A stretch of 64,000 bases of DNA from Acidovorax radicis. GTDB lineage: Bacteria; Pseudomonadota; Gammaproteobacteria; Burkholderiales; Burkholderiaceae_C. The position numbers and the translations under genes were made by a program. Of this stretch, positions 25,689 through 34,962 are shown one piece after another. The first letter of the stretch is position 1. Each line of letters opens with the position of its first letter. The stretch spans positions 4,216,001-4,280,000 of the forward strand of contig NZ_CP075184.1 in the NCBI RefSeq assembly GCF_020510705.1, in the 5' to 3' direction. The notes beneath the pieces were generated by a model. The model was given only the letters and a program-made list of their open reading frames with translations. It was not told the DNA's origin and ran no database searches.

Positions 25689-28553
25689 GTGGATGAGAGA
25701 AATAGCTTCTTACTTCTTGACCACAGTGATCTGGCCTTTCATGCCCGCGTCGTAGTGGCCCGGATACCCGCTACGGCCAAGTCGTCGTTGGGCCCAGATG
25801 CCACCGGGGTGGGCTGGATCTTCCAGTACGCCCTGGTAGATCGCACCGGCAAAAACGACCTGGCCCAGCTTCGCGCCTTGCAGGACTGGTTCCTGAAGTT
25901 CGAACTCAAGAGCTTACCCAACGTGGCCGAGGTGGCATCGGTCGGGGGCATGGTCAAGCAGTACCAGGTCGTGCTCGACCCCATCAAGCTTGCGTCCCAA
26001 GGCCTCACTCAGGGGCAGGTGCGCGAGGCCATCATGAATGCCAACCAGGAAACGGGTGGATCGGTGCTGGAACTGTCCGGCGCCGAGTACATGGTGCGCG
26101 CCAGCGGCTATCTCAAGACGCTGGACGACTTCCGCGCCATCCCGTTGGTGTCGCGCGCAGGGGTGCCTGTGCGCCTGGGGGATGTCGCCACCGTCCAGAT
26201 CGGGCCGGAAATGCGGCGCGGCATCGCTGAACTCGACGGCGAGGGGGAAGTGGCTGGAGGCGTGGTCGTGCTGCGATCTGGCAAGAACGCCCAGGAAACG
26301 ATCCAGGCCGTAAAGGCCAAACTCAGCGAGCTGCAAAGCAGCCTGCCCCAGGGCGTGGAGATCGTCACCACCTACGACCGCAGCGCACTCATCGAGCGGG
26401 CGATCCAGAACCTCACCACCAAACTCGTAGAGGAGTTCATTGTGGTGGCGGTGGTCTGTGTCTTGTTCCTCTGGCACCTGCGTTCTGCGCTGGTCGCCAT
26501 CATTTCTCTGCCTCTGGGGATCATGGCTGCGTTTCTGGTGATGCGCTACCAGGGCATCAACGCCAACATCATGTCCCTGGGCGGCATTGCCATTGCTGTG
26601 GGCGCCATGGTGGATGCAGCGGTGGTGATGATCGAGAACGCCCACAAGAAGCTGGAGTCCTGGCAGCACAAGCATCCCGACCAGCAGTTGGTCGGTGAAG
26701 AGCGCTGGAAAGTGATCACCGAAGCTGCCGAGGAAGTTGGGCCTGCGCTTTTCTTCTCGCTGCTCATCATCACGTTGTCCTTTGTGCCCGTTTTTACGCT
26801 GGAAGCTCAGGAGGGCCGGTTGTTCGGGCCACTTGCGTTCACCAAGACCTACGCGATGGCCGCGGCAGCGGGTCTCTCCGTCACGCTGATCCCGGTCCTC
26901 ATGGGCTACTGGATCCGGGGTCGTATCCCGGATGAGCAGAAGAACCCCATCACGCGGGTGCTGATTGCGGCGTACCGGCCCTGTCTGGAATGGGTTCTGC
27001 ACCGTCCCAAATCCACCCTGGTCATCGCCGTGCTGGCGCTGACGACCACGATCTGGCCATTGTCGCGTTTGGGGGGCGAGTTCCTGCCCAGGATCGATGA
27101 AGGCGATCTGCTGTACATGCCGTCAGCCCTGCCGGGCCTGTCGGCGCAGCGCGCCACCGAACTGCTGCAACTGAGCAACCGGATGATCAAGACGGTGCCC
27201 GAGGTCGAACGCGTTTTCGGCAAGGCGGGCCGAGCAGAGACCGCCACCGATCCGGCGCCGCTGGAAATGTTCGAGACTACGGTGAAGCTCAAGCCCAGAG
27301 ACCAATGGCGTCCAGGAATGACGCCCGAGGGCCTGATCGAAGAGTTGGACAAGGCCGTCAAGATCCCCGGCCTGTCCAACATCTGGATTCCACCCATTCG
27401 CAACCGAATCGACATGCTGGCAACCGGCATCAAGAGCCCCATCGGTGTCAAGGTGACGGGCAACGACCTGCAGGTGATCGATGGGATCGCGGCACAGGTC
27501 GAGCAGGTCGCCAAAGGCATTCCGGGAGTGGCCTCGTCACTGGCCGAGCGCCTGACAGGGGGCCGCTACGTCGATGTCCGCATCGATCGCACGGCCGCGG
27601 GGCGCTACGGGCTGAATGTGTCCGATATCCAGGCCGTGGTCTCCGGGGCCATTGGCGGTGAAAACATCTCGGAAACGGTCGAGGGCTTGGCCCGCTTCCC
27701 GATCAACCTGCGCTATCCGCGTGAGTGGAGAGACTCGCCCGAACGCTTGGCCCAATTGCCCATCTCCACCCCCATGGGGCAGCAGATCACGCTGGGTACG
27801 GTGGCCAGCATCGCCATCACCGATGGGCCACCCATGCTCAAAAGCGAGAATGCCCGCCCATCGGGCTGGGTATATGTCGATGTGCGGGGGCGCGATCTGG
27901 CTTCCGTGGCCAATGAGCTGCGCGATGCCGTGAGCCGACAGATCAAGCTGGAGCCCGGGGTCAGCATCACGTACTCAGGCCAGTTCGAGTACCTGGAGCG
28001 GGCTAATGCCCGCCTGAAAGTAGTGGTGCCTGCCACCTTGCTGATCATCTTCGTGCTGTTGTACTTGACCTTCTCGCGCATGGGCGAGGCGGGACTGATC
28101 ATGGCAACGCTGCCATTTGCGCTCACTGGGGGCATCTGGTTCCTGTACCTCATGAACTACAACCTTTCGATCGCCACCGGTGTGGGCTTCATCGCCCTGG
28201 CGGGGGTCGCGGCTGAGTTCGGGGTGGTCATGCTCATCTACCTCAAGCAGGCACTCGCAGAGAGATGTCCAGACGGCAGGCAGCCCACACTGGAAGAGCT
28301 GCTGGACGCGATTCGGGAAGGTGCCGTGCTGCGCGTGCGACCCAAGGCCATGACCGTGGCAGTCATTCTGGCGGGCCTGGTGCCCATCGTGTGGAGCAGT
28401 GGGACGGGCTCGGAGGTCATGAGCCGCATCGCGGCCCCCATGCTGGGCGGAATGGTGACCGCGCCGCTGCTGTCCTTGTTCGTGATTCCTGCAGCCTATG
28501 TGCTGATGAGAAAGCCGAGAAAACGCGATCTGCGGGACGCTGAGGCTTCGTGA
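25689..28553 (+). CDS. cusA: CusA-type heavy-metal RND efflux pump, 5' end deleted
   Basis: The open frame gives 954 residues, but the first 30 or so are antisense of the cupredoxin tail. True CusA sequence begins at [21 protein letters not shown]. Family members have about 1040 residues, so the first membrane helix and part of the first porter loop (about 125 residues) are missing. The rest is intact: porter domains, the TM4-type segment ([22 protein letters not shown]) with its charged residues, and ten or so further membrane helices to the C-terminus. No cusB or cusC is present. The pump is most likely non-functional. Confidence 0.85.
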   Translation: MDERNSFLLLDHSDLAFHARVVVARIPATAKSSLGPDATGVGWIFQYALVDRTGKNDLAQLRALQDWFLKFELKSLPNVAEVASVGGMVKQYQVVLDPIKLASQGLTQGQVREAIMNANQETGGSVLELSGAEYMVRASGYLKTLDDFRAIPLVSRAGVPVRLGDVATVQIGPEMRRGIAELDGEGEVAGGVVVLRSGKNAQETIQAVKAKLSELQSSLPQGVEIVTTYDRSALIERAIQNLTTKLVEEFIVVAVVCVLFLWHLRSALVAIISLPLGIMAAFLVMRYQGINANIMSLGGIAIAVGAMVDAAVVMIENAHKKLESWQHKHPDQQLVGEERWKVITEAAEEVGPALFFSLLIITLSFVPVFTLEAQEGRLFGPLAFTKTYAMAAAAGLSVTLIPVLMGYWIRGRIPDEQKNPITRVLIAAYRPCLEWVLHRPKSTLVIAVLALTTTIWPLSRLGGEFLPRIDEGDLLYMPSALPGLSAQRATELLQLSNRMIKTVPEVERVFGKAGRAETATDPAPLEMFETTVKLKPRDQWRPGMTPEGLIEELDKAVKIPGLSNIWIPPIRNRIDMLATGIKSPIGVKVTGNDLQVIDGIAAQVEQVAKGIPGVASSLAERLTGGRYVDVRIDRTAAGRYGLNVSDIQAVVSGAIGGENISETVEGLARFPINLRYPREWRDSPERLAQLPISTPMGQQITLGTVASIAITDGPPMLKSENARPSGWVYVDVRGRDLASVANELRDAVSRQIKLEPGVSITYSGQFEYLERANARLKVVVPATLLIIFVLLYLTFSRMGEAGLIMATLPFALTGGIWFLYLMNYNLSIATGVGFIALAGVAAEFGVVMLIYLKQALAERCPDGRQPTLEELLDAIREGAVLRVRPKAMTVAVILAGLVPIVWSSGTGSEVMSRIAAPMLGGMVTAPLLSLFVIPAAYVLMRKPRKRDLRDAEAS
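25710..25781 (-). pseudogene. C-terminal remnant of a cupredoxin gene
   Basis: On the minus strand the frame ending TAA at 25,710-25,712 reads [20 protein letters not shown], the typical C-terminal copper-site loop of small cupredoxins (His and Met ligands in PGHYDAGM). Upstream of about 25,781 the sequence changes to cusA on the other strand. The rest of the cupredoxin gene is gone. Confidence 0.75.
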
Positions 28554-28944
28554 GGCTGGCTTTGGGGGCCCCTTGGGGCATCGAGTTTGCAAATCGAGAG
28601 GCTGCGTGGGGACGCCAAGCAATGCAGCCTCAATCGAACTGGTCTCCATGGCCTGGGTGTAGCTCAAAGCGGCGCCACCCGGTCAGCGGTACCCCCTGTC
28701 GCTGTCGCTGAAAACCCGAAAAGAGCACCGTCGCAGATGTCAATGGCATCCAGTTGAGCTATCGATCAACCATGGATGCAAAAGAACCGAACACATGCCC
28801 ATTCGTGAGATGCGTCGTGCTTGGGGGGCGGCAGTAACGGGCTCAGGGACAACGCGCCTTGCGCTGGTTGATTCAGGAAGGCAATCTACAAAAGAATCTC
28901 AATGAGATTTTGCGGCGAGCGCCCCTCAGGACGCTCGCGGGGGG
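28554..28944. other. Non-coding stretch downstream of cusA
   Basis: No gene or clear repeat is seen. It separates the plus-strand cusA from the minus-strand lipoprotein gene and may hold transcription stops for both. Confidence 0.35.
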
Positions 28945-29448
28945 CTATTTGGATGGCATGGCCGCCTGGCGATCCACCATCATTTGCATCATCTGTTCCA
29001 TCATGGCCATGCGGCGCTCCATTTGAGCGTGCATACCCATCATGCCTCCCATGCCCGGGTTTCCAGAGGCTGCAGGTGCGGCAGGTTTGGCCTGTGCCCC
29101 TTGCTGCATCATCCCCATGCCCATGCCACCAGAACTACCCGCGCCCATCATGGCCATGCCGGATTGCATGAGCTTCATGTGCTCATCCATCAGCGCGGAT
29201 CGTTCGGCGGGAGTCTTGGCCACCTGCATTTTTTTGTGCATTTCCTGCATCGCCTTCATCTGGCGATCAAAGGCGTCCGGTGTTGGCGCGGCAGTGGCTG
29301 CCGGGAGAGACTGGGTGGCAATGCCACCGCTCTGTGCATCACCGGGGTGGTGACCTGCGTGTTCGTCCGCAGGTTTTGGAGATTGCGCGATGGCACAGCC
29401 CGCCACGAAAAGGGTTGTCAACAGCCCAGCGACGATATTCAGACGCAT
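28945..29448 (-). CDS. Met/His-rich lipoprotein, probably copper-binding
   Basis: 167 residues with a lipoprotein signal (LLTTLFVAGC, lipobox Cys18). The mature protein is very rich in Met and His: EHAGHHPGD near the N-terminus and clusters such as MGMGMMQQG, MGGMMGMHAQM and MAMMEQMMQMM. Such sequences bind Cu(I)/Cu(II) in the periplasm. The gene is 18 bp past the HMA-protein gene on the same strand, and the two probably form a copper-inducible operon. Confidence 0.75.
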   Translation of the reverse strand: MRLNIVAGLLTTLFVAGCAIAQSPKPADEHAGHHPGDAQSGGIATQSLPAATAAPTPDAFDRQMKAMQEMHKKMQVAKTPAERSALMDEHMKLMQSGMAMMGAGSSGGMGMGMMQQGAQAKPAAPAASGNPGMGGMMGMHAQMERRMAMMEQMMQMMVDRQAAMPSK

Positions 29449-29466
29449 GATGGTCTCCTTGTTGGT

Positions 29467-29787
29467 TCAACTGCAGCATGACGACGTACGGTTCGCAGCG
29501 CCTTGATTCACGTCAACAGAGGCTGTGGACCGAGACGCACAGCAGCCACCGGTTGTTCGGCTCGATGAAGTCCCCACCACGGCGTCTGCTTTGTATCCGG
29601 CACGCTCAAGTGCAGAGCGGACAAGCTCCACAGTGCCGTCTTCGGCTTGCCCATGAACGCGGACCTGCCGCGCGGCCACATCGATTTCTACTTCGACGCC
29701 CGCTGGCATTTGAGCCTGAGCGATTGCTCGACCAATGCGCTGAGCGCAACCGCCGCATGTCATATCAGGAACATTGAAATGGACCAT
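29467..29787 (-). CDS. Heavy-metal-associated domain protein with Cys-rich tail
   Basis: 106 residues from ATG 29787, preceded by AAAGGAGG. Residues 1-68 are one HMA domain with MTCGGC. The tail adds GGCCAS and a C-terminal CCS, unusual for a CopZ and suggesting extra thiolate metal sites. It is a cytoplasmic metal chaperone by family. It differs from the 63-residue CopZ-like protein at 24.2 kb, so the island has two. Confidence 0.8.
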   Translation of the reverse strand: MVHFNVPDMTCGGCAQRIGRAIAQAQMPAGVEVEIDVAARQVRVHGQAEDGTVELVRSALERAGYKADAVVGTSSSRTTGGCCASRSTASVDVNQGAANRTSSCCS

Positions 29788-30194
29788 GTGAGCCTCCTTT
29801 GGTTGATTCACTGTTTGACTATGAACCTTTCCACGATGAGAAGGTCAAGCTCATTCGCAAAGATCAACCGGGCATCAAGATCGAGAGCGGCACTCGCTCA
29901 GGCAGACAAGGCTATGCCGATTCGATCATGCTTTGCGAGCTGCATGCTGAGAGGCACTTAACGTCTTTCCGAGTTGACTGCGAAGCTCGCGAACCTGCTT
30001 GAACTGGCTTCAAGGCGCAACACGTGTCAGGAGCCAACGTATTGGTGTTCTCCATCTCCATCCAAAAAAATGGCCCACCGCTCCGAACGTCCGATGAGAG
30101 TTCGTCAGCGGACTTCCATGGTGGCTGGACGAGCGACCGCAATCGCTGCGAAAGCGCCTCTAACACCCGAAGCTCCGCCCTCACGCAATCACCA
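29788..30194. other. Region without a clear gene
   Basis: A 67-codon plus-strand frame (29,799-30,002) is open but has no good ribosome site and unclear composition. The minus strand here should hold the promoter of the HMA/lipoprotein pair. Nothing else is recognised. Confidence 0.3.
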
Positions 30195-31463
30195 TCATTG
30201 TCTGCCCTGTTCAGCAGTAGACGGCATCGGGGGCGAAGTGACATTCACATCCCCTACCTCCAGCATGTCGTCCCAACGAGTCGTGTAGGCTGGTGACCTG
30301 CGCTCCTGCCGCATAGCCCAGCTTGCACGCTCTCCCGTCGCCTCCACTCCCGCGCTGGCCAGCTTCACCGTCCCTCGCCCATAGCGCTGATTGAGCTCAT
30401 CGAGCACCCCCATCAGCCGTTCACGTGCGCAGTCTTGCGCTTCCAGCGGTTCCAAGTCGAGCTCCCCCTGCCGCAGCTTTGCGCTGTGCAAATCCAGCAG
30501 CATGACTCCTGCCTTGATGAAAGCGTAGCCCGATCGGTAAATGCGGCGAAGCCCAGCCAATGCGGCATTGACTACGGGCACCGTATCGCTGGTGGCCCGC
30601 AGCAGCGGTACGGTGATGGACCGGGCGTACTGCGGCCCTTTGCGATAGGGGCTGGTGTGAATGAACACCAGCACATGGGCCGTGTGGCTGGCCTGCCTGC
30701 GCAGCTTCTGTGCTGCCATGCTGGCAAACGTGCTGACGGCCTGTTCCAACGCCTGGAGGTCTCTGATGGGTTGCCCAAACGACCGGGTGCAGGCGATTTC
30801 CTTCTTGGGTGGCGGCTGTTCCTCCAATCCGATACAGGGCATGCCTTGCAACTCTCGCACCGTGCGCTCCAGCACCACCGACCAGCGCCTGCGCACCATG
30901 GCCGGATCAAGGCGTGCCAGGTCCAGGACGGTCTCGGTGCCCGCGTCCTTCAGTTGGGCCGCGATCTTGCGCCCGACGCCCCAGACTTCTCCCACATCGG
31001 TCGAATCCAGCACCGCATCCAGATCTTTACGGGGCAATTGCGCGAGGTTGCACACCTGGGCCAGTTTTGCAGGGTAGGAGCCAGGTTTGCGTTCAGCCGT
31101 CTTGGCCACATGGTTCGCCAGCTTGGCGAGGGTCTTGGTATGGGCGATACCGACGCCGCAGGGAATACCTACCCACTGCAGCACCCGCGCACGGATGGCA
31201 TGGGCTCGTTCCGTCATGTCACCCCGGATTCCGCTGAGGTCCACAAAGCTCTCGTCAATCGAATACACCTCATGGCGGTGCCCCAGCGCAGCCACCAGGC
31301 TGGCCATGCGGTCAGACATATCGCCATACAGCGCAAAGTTGGCCGAGAGGGCCACAAGACCGGCCTCCTTCTCCAAGTGCCGGATCTCATGCCAGGGATG
31401 GCCCATCCGCACACCCAGTTCCTTGGCCTCGTTCGATCGGGCAATGGCGCAGCCGTCGTTGTT
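30195..31463 (-). pseudogene. umuC: umuC-like DNA polymerase V subunit, 5'-truncated
   Basis: The sequence matches Y-family polymerase UmuC from NNDGCAIARSNEAKELGVRMGHPW onward, through the catalytic SIDESFVDLSG, the helix-hairpin-helix region (VGEVWGVGRKIAAQL) and the little-finger domain to a normal C-terminus. About 30 N-terminal residues, including the start and the first catalytic Asp, are missing; just upstream of NNDGC an in-frame TAA appears. An ATG at 31,412 keeps 405 codons open, but without the N-terminus the polymerase should be inactive. No umuD is nearby. Confidence 0.85.
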
Positions 31464-31523
31464 TCTGAATGACTCTTACAGTTAGTAGGGCGTAAGTGAT
31501 TGAATTTACGTACTAGAGGGTGC

Positions 31524-31573
31524 CCTAACAGTTTTTGGGTTGAACTCCCTTTCGGTTCAAAAAGCCGGTTAGG
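31524..31573. repeat. Interrupted palindrome next to the umuC break
   Basis: CCTAAC (31,524-31,529) and GTTAGG (31,568-31,573) enclose inner complementary blocks TTTTTGGG / AAAAAG and TTGAAC / GTTCAA. The outer boxes resemble attC core sites, but the seventh base is wrong in both. It may be a decayed attC, or the end of the element that truncated umuC. Confidence 0.45.
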
Positions 31574-31692
31574 AGCCTGTGGTAGACCTCAGGCTATTGT
31601 CAGTTGAGCCCATGTCCGAAATCCAGTCGGGGCTGTTTCGTTGCTCCCACTTCTTGTCTGAGGATGTGTTACCAACTCTCCTCGCTTTTCTT

Positions 31693-32145
31693 TCACAAAA
31701 GGCTGAGAAGACGCGTTACCAGCAGACATGCTGTGGCCTCTGTGAGCCCATCACGACCATCGACCAACAACAACGACCTGCAAAACGGCTTGTAGAGCCA
31801 AGATCGGTCATCGACTGCAAGCCAATTGCAATGGGGCAAGTTGTTGGACCAAAGCCAAGCATGGCACTCTGCCTCCCGCTGATAGCTGACCAACGTGTTC
31901 GGAACGTTCTGCAGTTCGCTGTACCTAGGAGTGACACCTTGGATCATGTTAGCGATGTCCGGGGAGAACCTTTGCCGCAAGTCCGCCAAACTCTGTTCCA
32001 GCCGCCATGTGCTCGTGATCACTATTTTGGTTCCGGGCACCTGCCTCAACGAATCCTCCAGAACGGGCAGTCGGCAGAAGTGCTTCGATTCATGGCAATG
32101 CTCTGGGTGCAAGACCCCATCAAAATCCAGAAACAGTACGGGCAT
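31693..32145 (-). CDS. HAD-family phosphatase-like protein
   Basis: 150 residues. The HAD motif I FLDFDGVLHP is at the N-terminus (nucleophile and acid Asp), followed by motif II-like IVITSTWR and the C-terminal WLAVDDRS acidic motif. The small size without a large cap fits the HAD domains found alone or in RNA-repair (Swiss-army-knife) proteins. The substrate is unknown; nucleic-acid or nucleotide ends are a family-based guess. It stands alone on its strand. Confidence 0.75.
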   Translation of the reverse strand: MPVLFLDFDGVLHPEHCHESKHFCRLPVLEDSLRQVPGTKIVITSTWRLEQSLADLRQRFSPDIANMIQGVTPRYSELQNVPNTLVSYQREAECHAWLWSNNLPHCNWLAVDDRSWLYKPFCRSLLLVDGRDGLTEATACLLVTRLLSLL

Positions 32146-32210
32146 GTCGATGATTCAAATCCTGCTTTTCAACAGCCACTGAATTTCTGTTGAGGATTGA
32201 ATATCAATGA

Positions 32211-32222
32211 GACTAGTTGGTC
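32211..32222. promoter_or_regulatory. Operator-like palindrome upstream of the XRE gene
   Basis: GACTAGTTGGTC, preceded by GA, is nearly palindromic. The same motif (GACCAGTTGGTC) occurs at 33,024-33,035 upstream of the convergent partner gene. Its position 38 bp before ATG 32,260 supports that start codon. Confidence 0.5.
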
Positions 32223-32259
32223 GTGGTCTTTTTGGTCTCGCTGGGCGGAAATCGGGGAG

Positions 32260-32562
32260 ATGTCTTCCCGAAAGCGAGTTCCACCCCAAGCCGACTTTGG
32301 TCGAGCGCTGCGCCAGCTGCGCGCGGCACGCGGCTTGGTGCAGGAAGACATGCTGCTGGCCACAAGCCGCCGCCACATCAGCCGCATCGAGCAGGGTCAC
32401 CAGATTCCCAGCGTCCGCACCATAGAGGTCTTGGCTGAGCAGATGCAGATCCATCCTTTGACACTGGTTGCGGTAGCCTATTGCCCGGAGTTGGATGCGG
32501 CCTCGATAAGTGAGCTGCTCAAGACACTCAAAACTGACTTCAAAGGCCTCGTTGCCGATTAG
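32260..32562 (+). CDS. Cro/C1-type (XRE) regulator paired with the convergent gene
   Basis: 100 residues from ATG 32260 (a TTG at 32,197 would add 21). The helix-turn-helix is FGRALRQLRAARGLVQEDMLLATSRRHISRIEQGHQIPSVRTIEVLAEQM. Shared operator-like sites lie upstream of this gene and of the gene at 32,559-32,999, and the two genes overlap tail to tail by four bases. The regulator probably controls both. Confidence 0.75.
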   Translation: MSSRKRVPPQADFGRALRQLRAARGLVQEDMLLATSRRHISRIEQGHQIPSVRTIEVLAEQMQIHPLTLVAVAYCPELDAASISELLKTLKTDFKGLVAD

Positions 32563-32999
32563 GCGTGGCATGCTGATTCTGCTTCCTCTTTGGCATGCTG
32601 AACCAGCATTTGAAGTCCCTGTATCAGACCTGTGCCAATTGGAGTTGGATCTTGGCGCTGCAGCATGCGGTTGACGATCTCGCGGTCAACGGCGGTGTTG
32701 AGCAAACAAAGTGCCTCCTGCAGAGTTTCCAGACCGACTTCAAAGCCATCGCCCGATGGGTTGGCACCGGCTTTGGTAAGCAGCAATAAAGTCAGCGGCA
32801 GTGCGGCGCTCGCAGGTTCGTGGCCACCACCTTTCCAGCCAGCGCCGGAAAGAAGGTCTCTGATTTGGTCTGACATGAGCAACAGGTGGTTGTCCTGGAG
32901 TGCGTCGGGCAAGATGGCCTCCCAGCCCTGTGACGAGATCAGGCCCATCATGTCCTGTGGTCCAAATTTTCCGAGAGTCGCTTTTTCCAAACGTAGCAT
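32559..32999 (-). CDS. Hypothetical protein under a shared operator
   Basis: 146 residues, mostly helical, no membrane or signal segment. Parts such as DNHLLLMSDQIRDLL, LPLTLLLLTKAG, FEVGLETLQEALCLLNTAVDREIVNRML look like a compact helical bundle. No family is recognised. The 3' end meets the XRE gene tail to tail, and GACCAGTTGGTC lies 25 bp upstream of its start. Confidence 0.55.
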   Translation of the reverse strand: MLRLEKATLGKFGPQDMMGLISSQGWEAILPDALQDNHLLLMSDQIRDLLSGAGWKGGGHEPASAALPLTLLLLTKAGANPSGDGFEVGLETLQEALCLLNTAVDREIVNRMLQRQDPTPIGTGLIQGLQMLVQHAKEEAESACHA

Positions 33000-33023
33000 C
33001 GTTCATCATTCAAGTTAATATGA

Positions 33024-33035
33024 GACCAGTTGGTC
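33024..33035. promoter_or_regulatory. Operator-like palindrome upstream of the gene at 32559-32999
   Basis: GACCAGTTGGTC has perfect 5-bp arms around GT and matches the site at 32,211-32,222 in 11 of 12 bases, with GA also conserved before it. Confidence 0.5.
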
Positions 33036-33110
33036 CCGTGTAAGGCCGTCACGCACGAAGATAACGGAGTGGGAATGCCATTTCCGTGCTTCGGATGCGC
33101 ACGCCTCTGA

Positions 33111-33617
33111 ATGGAAACAATCCGGTTGCCTCGATACCGTCAGAGAGGCAACCATCCTGTTGTCTTGGTCATTTGCCCCTTGAAAAACCGCCTGGATCTC
33201 TCCCGCTTGGCTGAACTCGACCGCCAGTTTTGCGATTTCGCGAAGCTGCAGCCCACTGCTACACCTAGGTGCGGCTGGACGAAGACGGTACGACTAGCGC
33301 TGGGTATGAGCTCCCAAGCGCTGGGAGCGCGTTTGGGCGTGACAGCCCAGGGGGCGCGGAAGCTGGAGCAGGCCGAGGCGAGTGGGAACATTACGTTGAA
33401 CACACTTGCGCGCCTGGCCGATGGACTGGATTGCGAAGTTCGCTACGTGTTTGTTCCGCGAACCAGTTTGGTGGAGCAGGTGCTCAGGCGAACCCATGAA
33501 GTTGCCGGGTTTCCGATGTCGCCGGTGCTTGCTGCGACCGACCTTTTGACGGAGGCACAAAAGCTGCAGGCCCTGTCCGCCATCTTTGCTGATGTGAATA
33601 AGCGAGGCCTCTGGTGA
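33111..33617 (+). CDS. Mobile mystery protein A (XRE-type), orphan
   Basis: 168 residues. The pattern RLAELDRQF, CGWTKTVRLALGMSSQALGARLGVTAQGARKLEQAEASGNITLNTLARLADGLDCEVRYVFVPRTSL is that of mobile mystery protein A, a helix-turn-helix protein found in plasmids and islands. It is usually followed by mobile mystery protein B, a Fic-domain protein. No partner gene follows here. The N-terminal 23 residues may be untranslated; a TTG at 33,178 is an alternative start. Confidence 0.7.
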   Translation: METIRLPRYRQRGNHPVVLVICPLKNRLDLSRLAELDRQFCDFAKLQPTATPRCGWTKTVRLALGMSSQALGARLGVTAQGARKLEQAEASGNITLNTLARLADGLDCEVRYVFVPRTSLVEQVLRRTHEVAGFPMSPVLAATDLLTEAQKLQALSAIFADVNKRGLW

Positions 33618-33802
33618 GGCATTTATTTAGCCTCATGAGGGGCATTGACATGGACACGCATAAACCATGTCTGAATCGCCCCGGTTGCGCATTCCGGCGA
33701 TGGTGACCGGTCAGTCCGGCACCATGAGCACCCGCAGCAGGTAACCTCAGCCAGAGACCGCTAGCGGCCAGGAGCAGTCGGTCGCCGCTGGCGAAAGCGA
33801 AC
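33612..33802. other. Non-coding stretch with a hairpin and a dispersed motif
   Basis: TGAGGC...GCCTCA around 33,615-33,635 forms a hairpin at the end of the mystery-protein gene. GACCGCTAGCGGCCAGGAG at 33,756 belongs to a degenerate motif also seen at 39,859 and about 44,525. Confidence 0.4.
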
Positions 33803-33890
33803 TCTCAACGTTCAAGGTGACCGGCGCTGCGCGGCCTCATCGCGCAGCGTCCAGAGAGCGAAGCGAACGGGGTCGACCGCCGGGTTGGGC
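33803..33890 (-). repeat. attC: Integron attC site of cassette 4
   Basis: Read on the minus strand: R'' GCCCAAC (33,890-33,884), an imperfect palindromic body of 74 bp, and R' GTTGAGA (33,809-33,803). The R' box differs from GTTRRRY in its last base. It starts one base after the stop of the 304-residue gene, as expected in a cassette, and is the last attC of the array. Confidence 0.7.
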
Positions 33891-33891
33891 G

Positions 33892-34806
33892 TCATGGTTG
33901 TTGGTCAATTGCTACGAGCCAGCGTAATGCGGCAGCAACGGAGGAAAGGACATAGACGGCCACGGAGAGTGACGGTGCAATTGGTTGCTGACTTCCTTGA
34001 CCATGGCGGTAATTGTGTAAGCCATCAACGGCAAGAGCTAAACCATCAAAAAGCTTTTCGACGACTACAGTCTCTGTTGCGTCTTGCGCTTTAGCCACGG
34101 CCATTGGCTTGAGCTTATTCTCGACCATCCATTTATTGAGGTTCTTGCTTTGTGTGTCCATGAGACGGCCAAGAATTTCGAGAGCCTCAAACGCGGCGCG
34201 CACCGATGCTTTGGTATCGGCTGGCTGCGCATCAAGGTAGCTGTGGGCTTGCTCGAACGCTACTCGGACTGCGCCGTATCGGGCAGAGGTTAGGCACGAT
34301 AGCGCCGTCACCCTATTTCTCTCGAACTCTTCATCAACAAAGAAGTGAACCCCGCATTTTTCATCGAGCGTATAGGCCATGTTTTCCTCGCGCATCGCGC
34401 GAGCAACAAACGCGTGCCAAGCATCGGCACTTGGATACGTGTAGGCGAATGGACTAGCCGAGTTGCGAGTGGTGCTCACCTGCGAATACTTCCGAAGGAA
34501 GCGCCAAATCAGGGTCACCGCGCTCAGAACAAGCTCGATCTTGGTACTTGAGAAGAAGTCAGTGAACTTGTAGTAAACGCTCTTGTACGCGTCTGAATAG
34601 AAAGTTTCGACTACGAGGCCCGACTCCTGACGAAGATAGGCCGCGAGATTAGCGTAATCCTTGTAATGATTGGATTGCAGGAACGCGTCTAGCCTGCGGC
34701 GGAAGAATGGATTGTCTTGTAGTGGTGCGCCTCGCTCGACGTACTGTCGTGCGAAGAGTTCGCCTACCGCTATTGCTGCCGATGCGTTTTGCTGTGTGTC
34801 GTTCAT
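33892..34806 (-). CDS. Cassette-encoded hypothetical protein, 304 residues
   Basis: Soluble protein with a helical C-terminus ending in a hydrophobic stretch (SLSVAVYVLSSVAAALRWLVAI). The middle has DEKCGVHFFVDEEFERNR and SARYGAVRVAFEQAHSYL. The C-terminal half (ALEILGRLMDTQSKNLNKWMVENKLKP, LHNYRHG) recalls regions in abortive-infection-type proteins, but I cannot assign a family. attC sites on both sides show it is the gene of an integron cassette. Confidence 0.65.
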   Translation of the reverse strand: MNDTQQNASAAIAVGELFARQYVERGAPLQDNPFFRRRLDAFLQSNHYKDYANLAAYLRQESGLVVETFYSDAYKSVYYKFTDFFSSTKIELVLSAVTLIWRFLRKYSQVSTTRNSASPFAYTYPSADAWHAFVARAMREENMAYTLDEKCGVHFFVDEEFERNRVTALSCLTSARYGAVRVAFEQAHSYLDAQPADTKASVRAAFEALEILGRLMDTQSKNLNKWMVENKLKPMAVAKAQDATETVVVEKLFDGLALAVDGLHNYRHGQGSQQPIAPSLSVAVYVLSSVAAALRWLVAIDQQP

Positions 34807-34841
34807 CTGGATGACGTTGCTATAGAGAGTGCGCCAATGAC

Positions 34842-34934
34842 GCCCAACGTCGGAGTTGACCGGCGACCGGCGGAAAGGACCGGAGCGAAGCGAAGGACCG
34901 CCGCCGGGCGTCCGCGTCGAACGACCTGTTAGAC
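34842..34934 (-). repeat. attC: Integron attC site of cassette 3
   Basis: Minus strand: R'' GTCTAAC (34,934-34,928), L''-loop-L' body of imperfect palindrome including CGCTTCGCTCCGG, and R' GTTGGGC (34,848-34,842). Both boxes fit RYYYAAC and GTTRRRY perfectly; the site is 93 bp. Confidence 0.85.
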
Positions 34935-34962
34935 CGCACCACCCGCACCTCCACGGTTTCTT

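Noticed and set aside
29799-30002. 67-codon plus-strand frame
   Set aside because: No ribosome site and no family match; left as non-coding.
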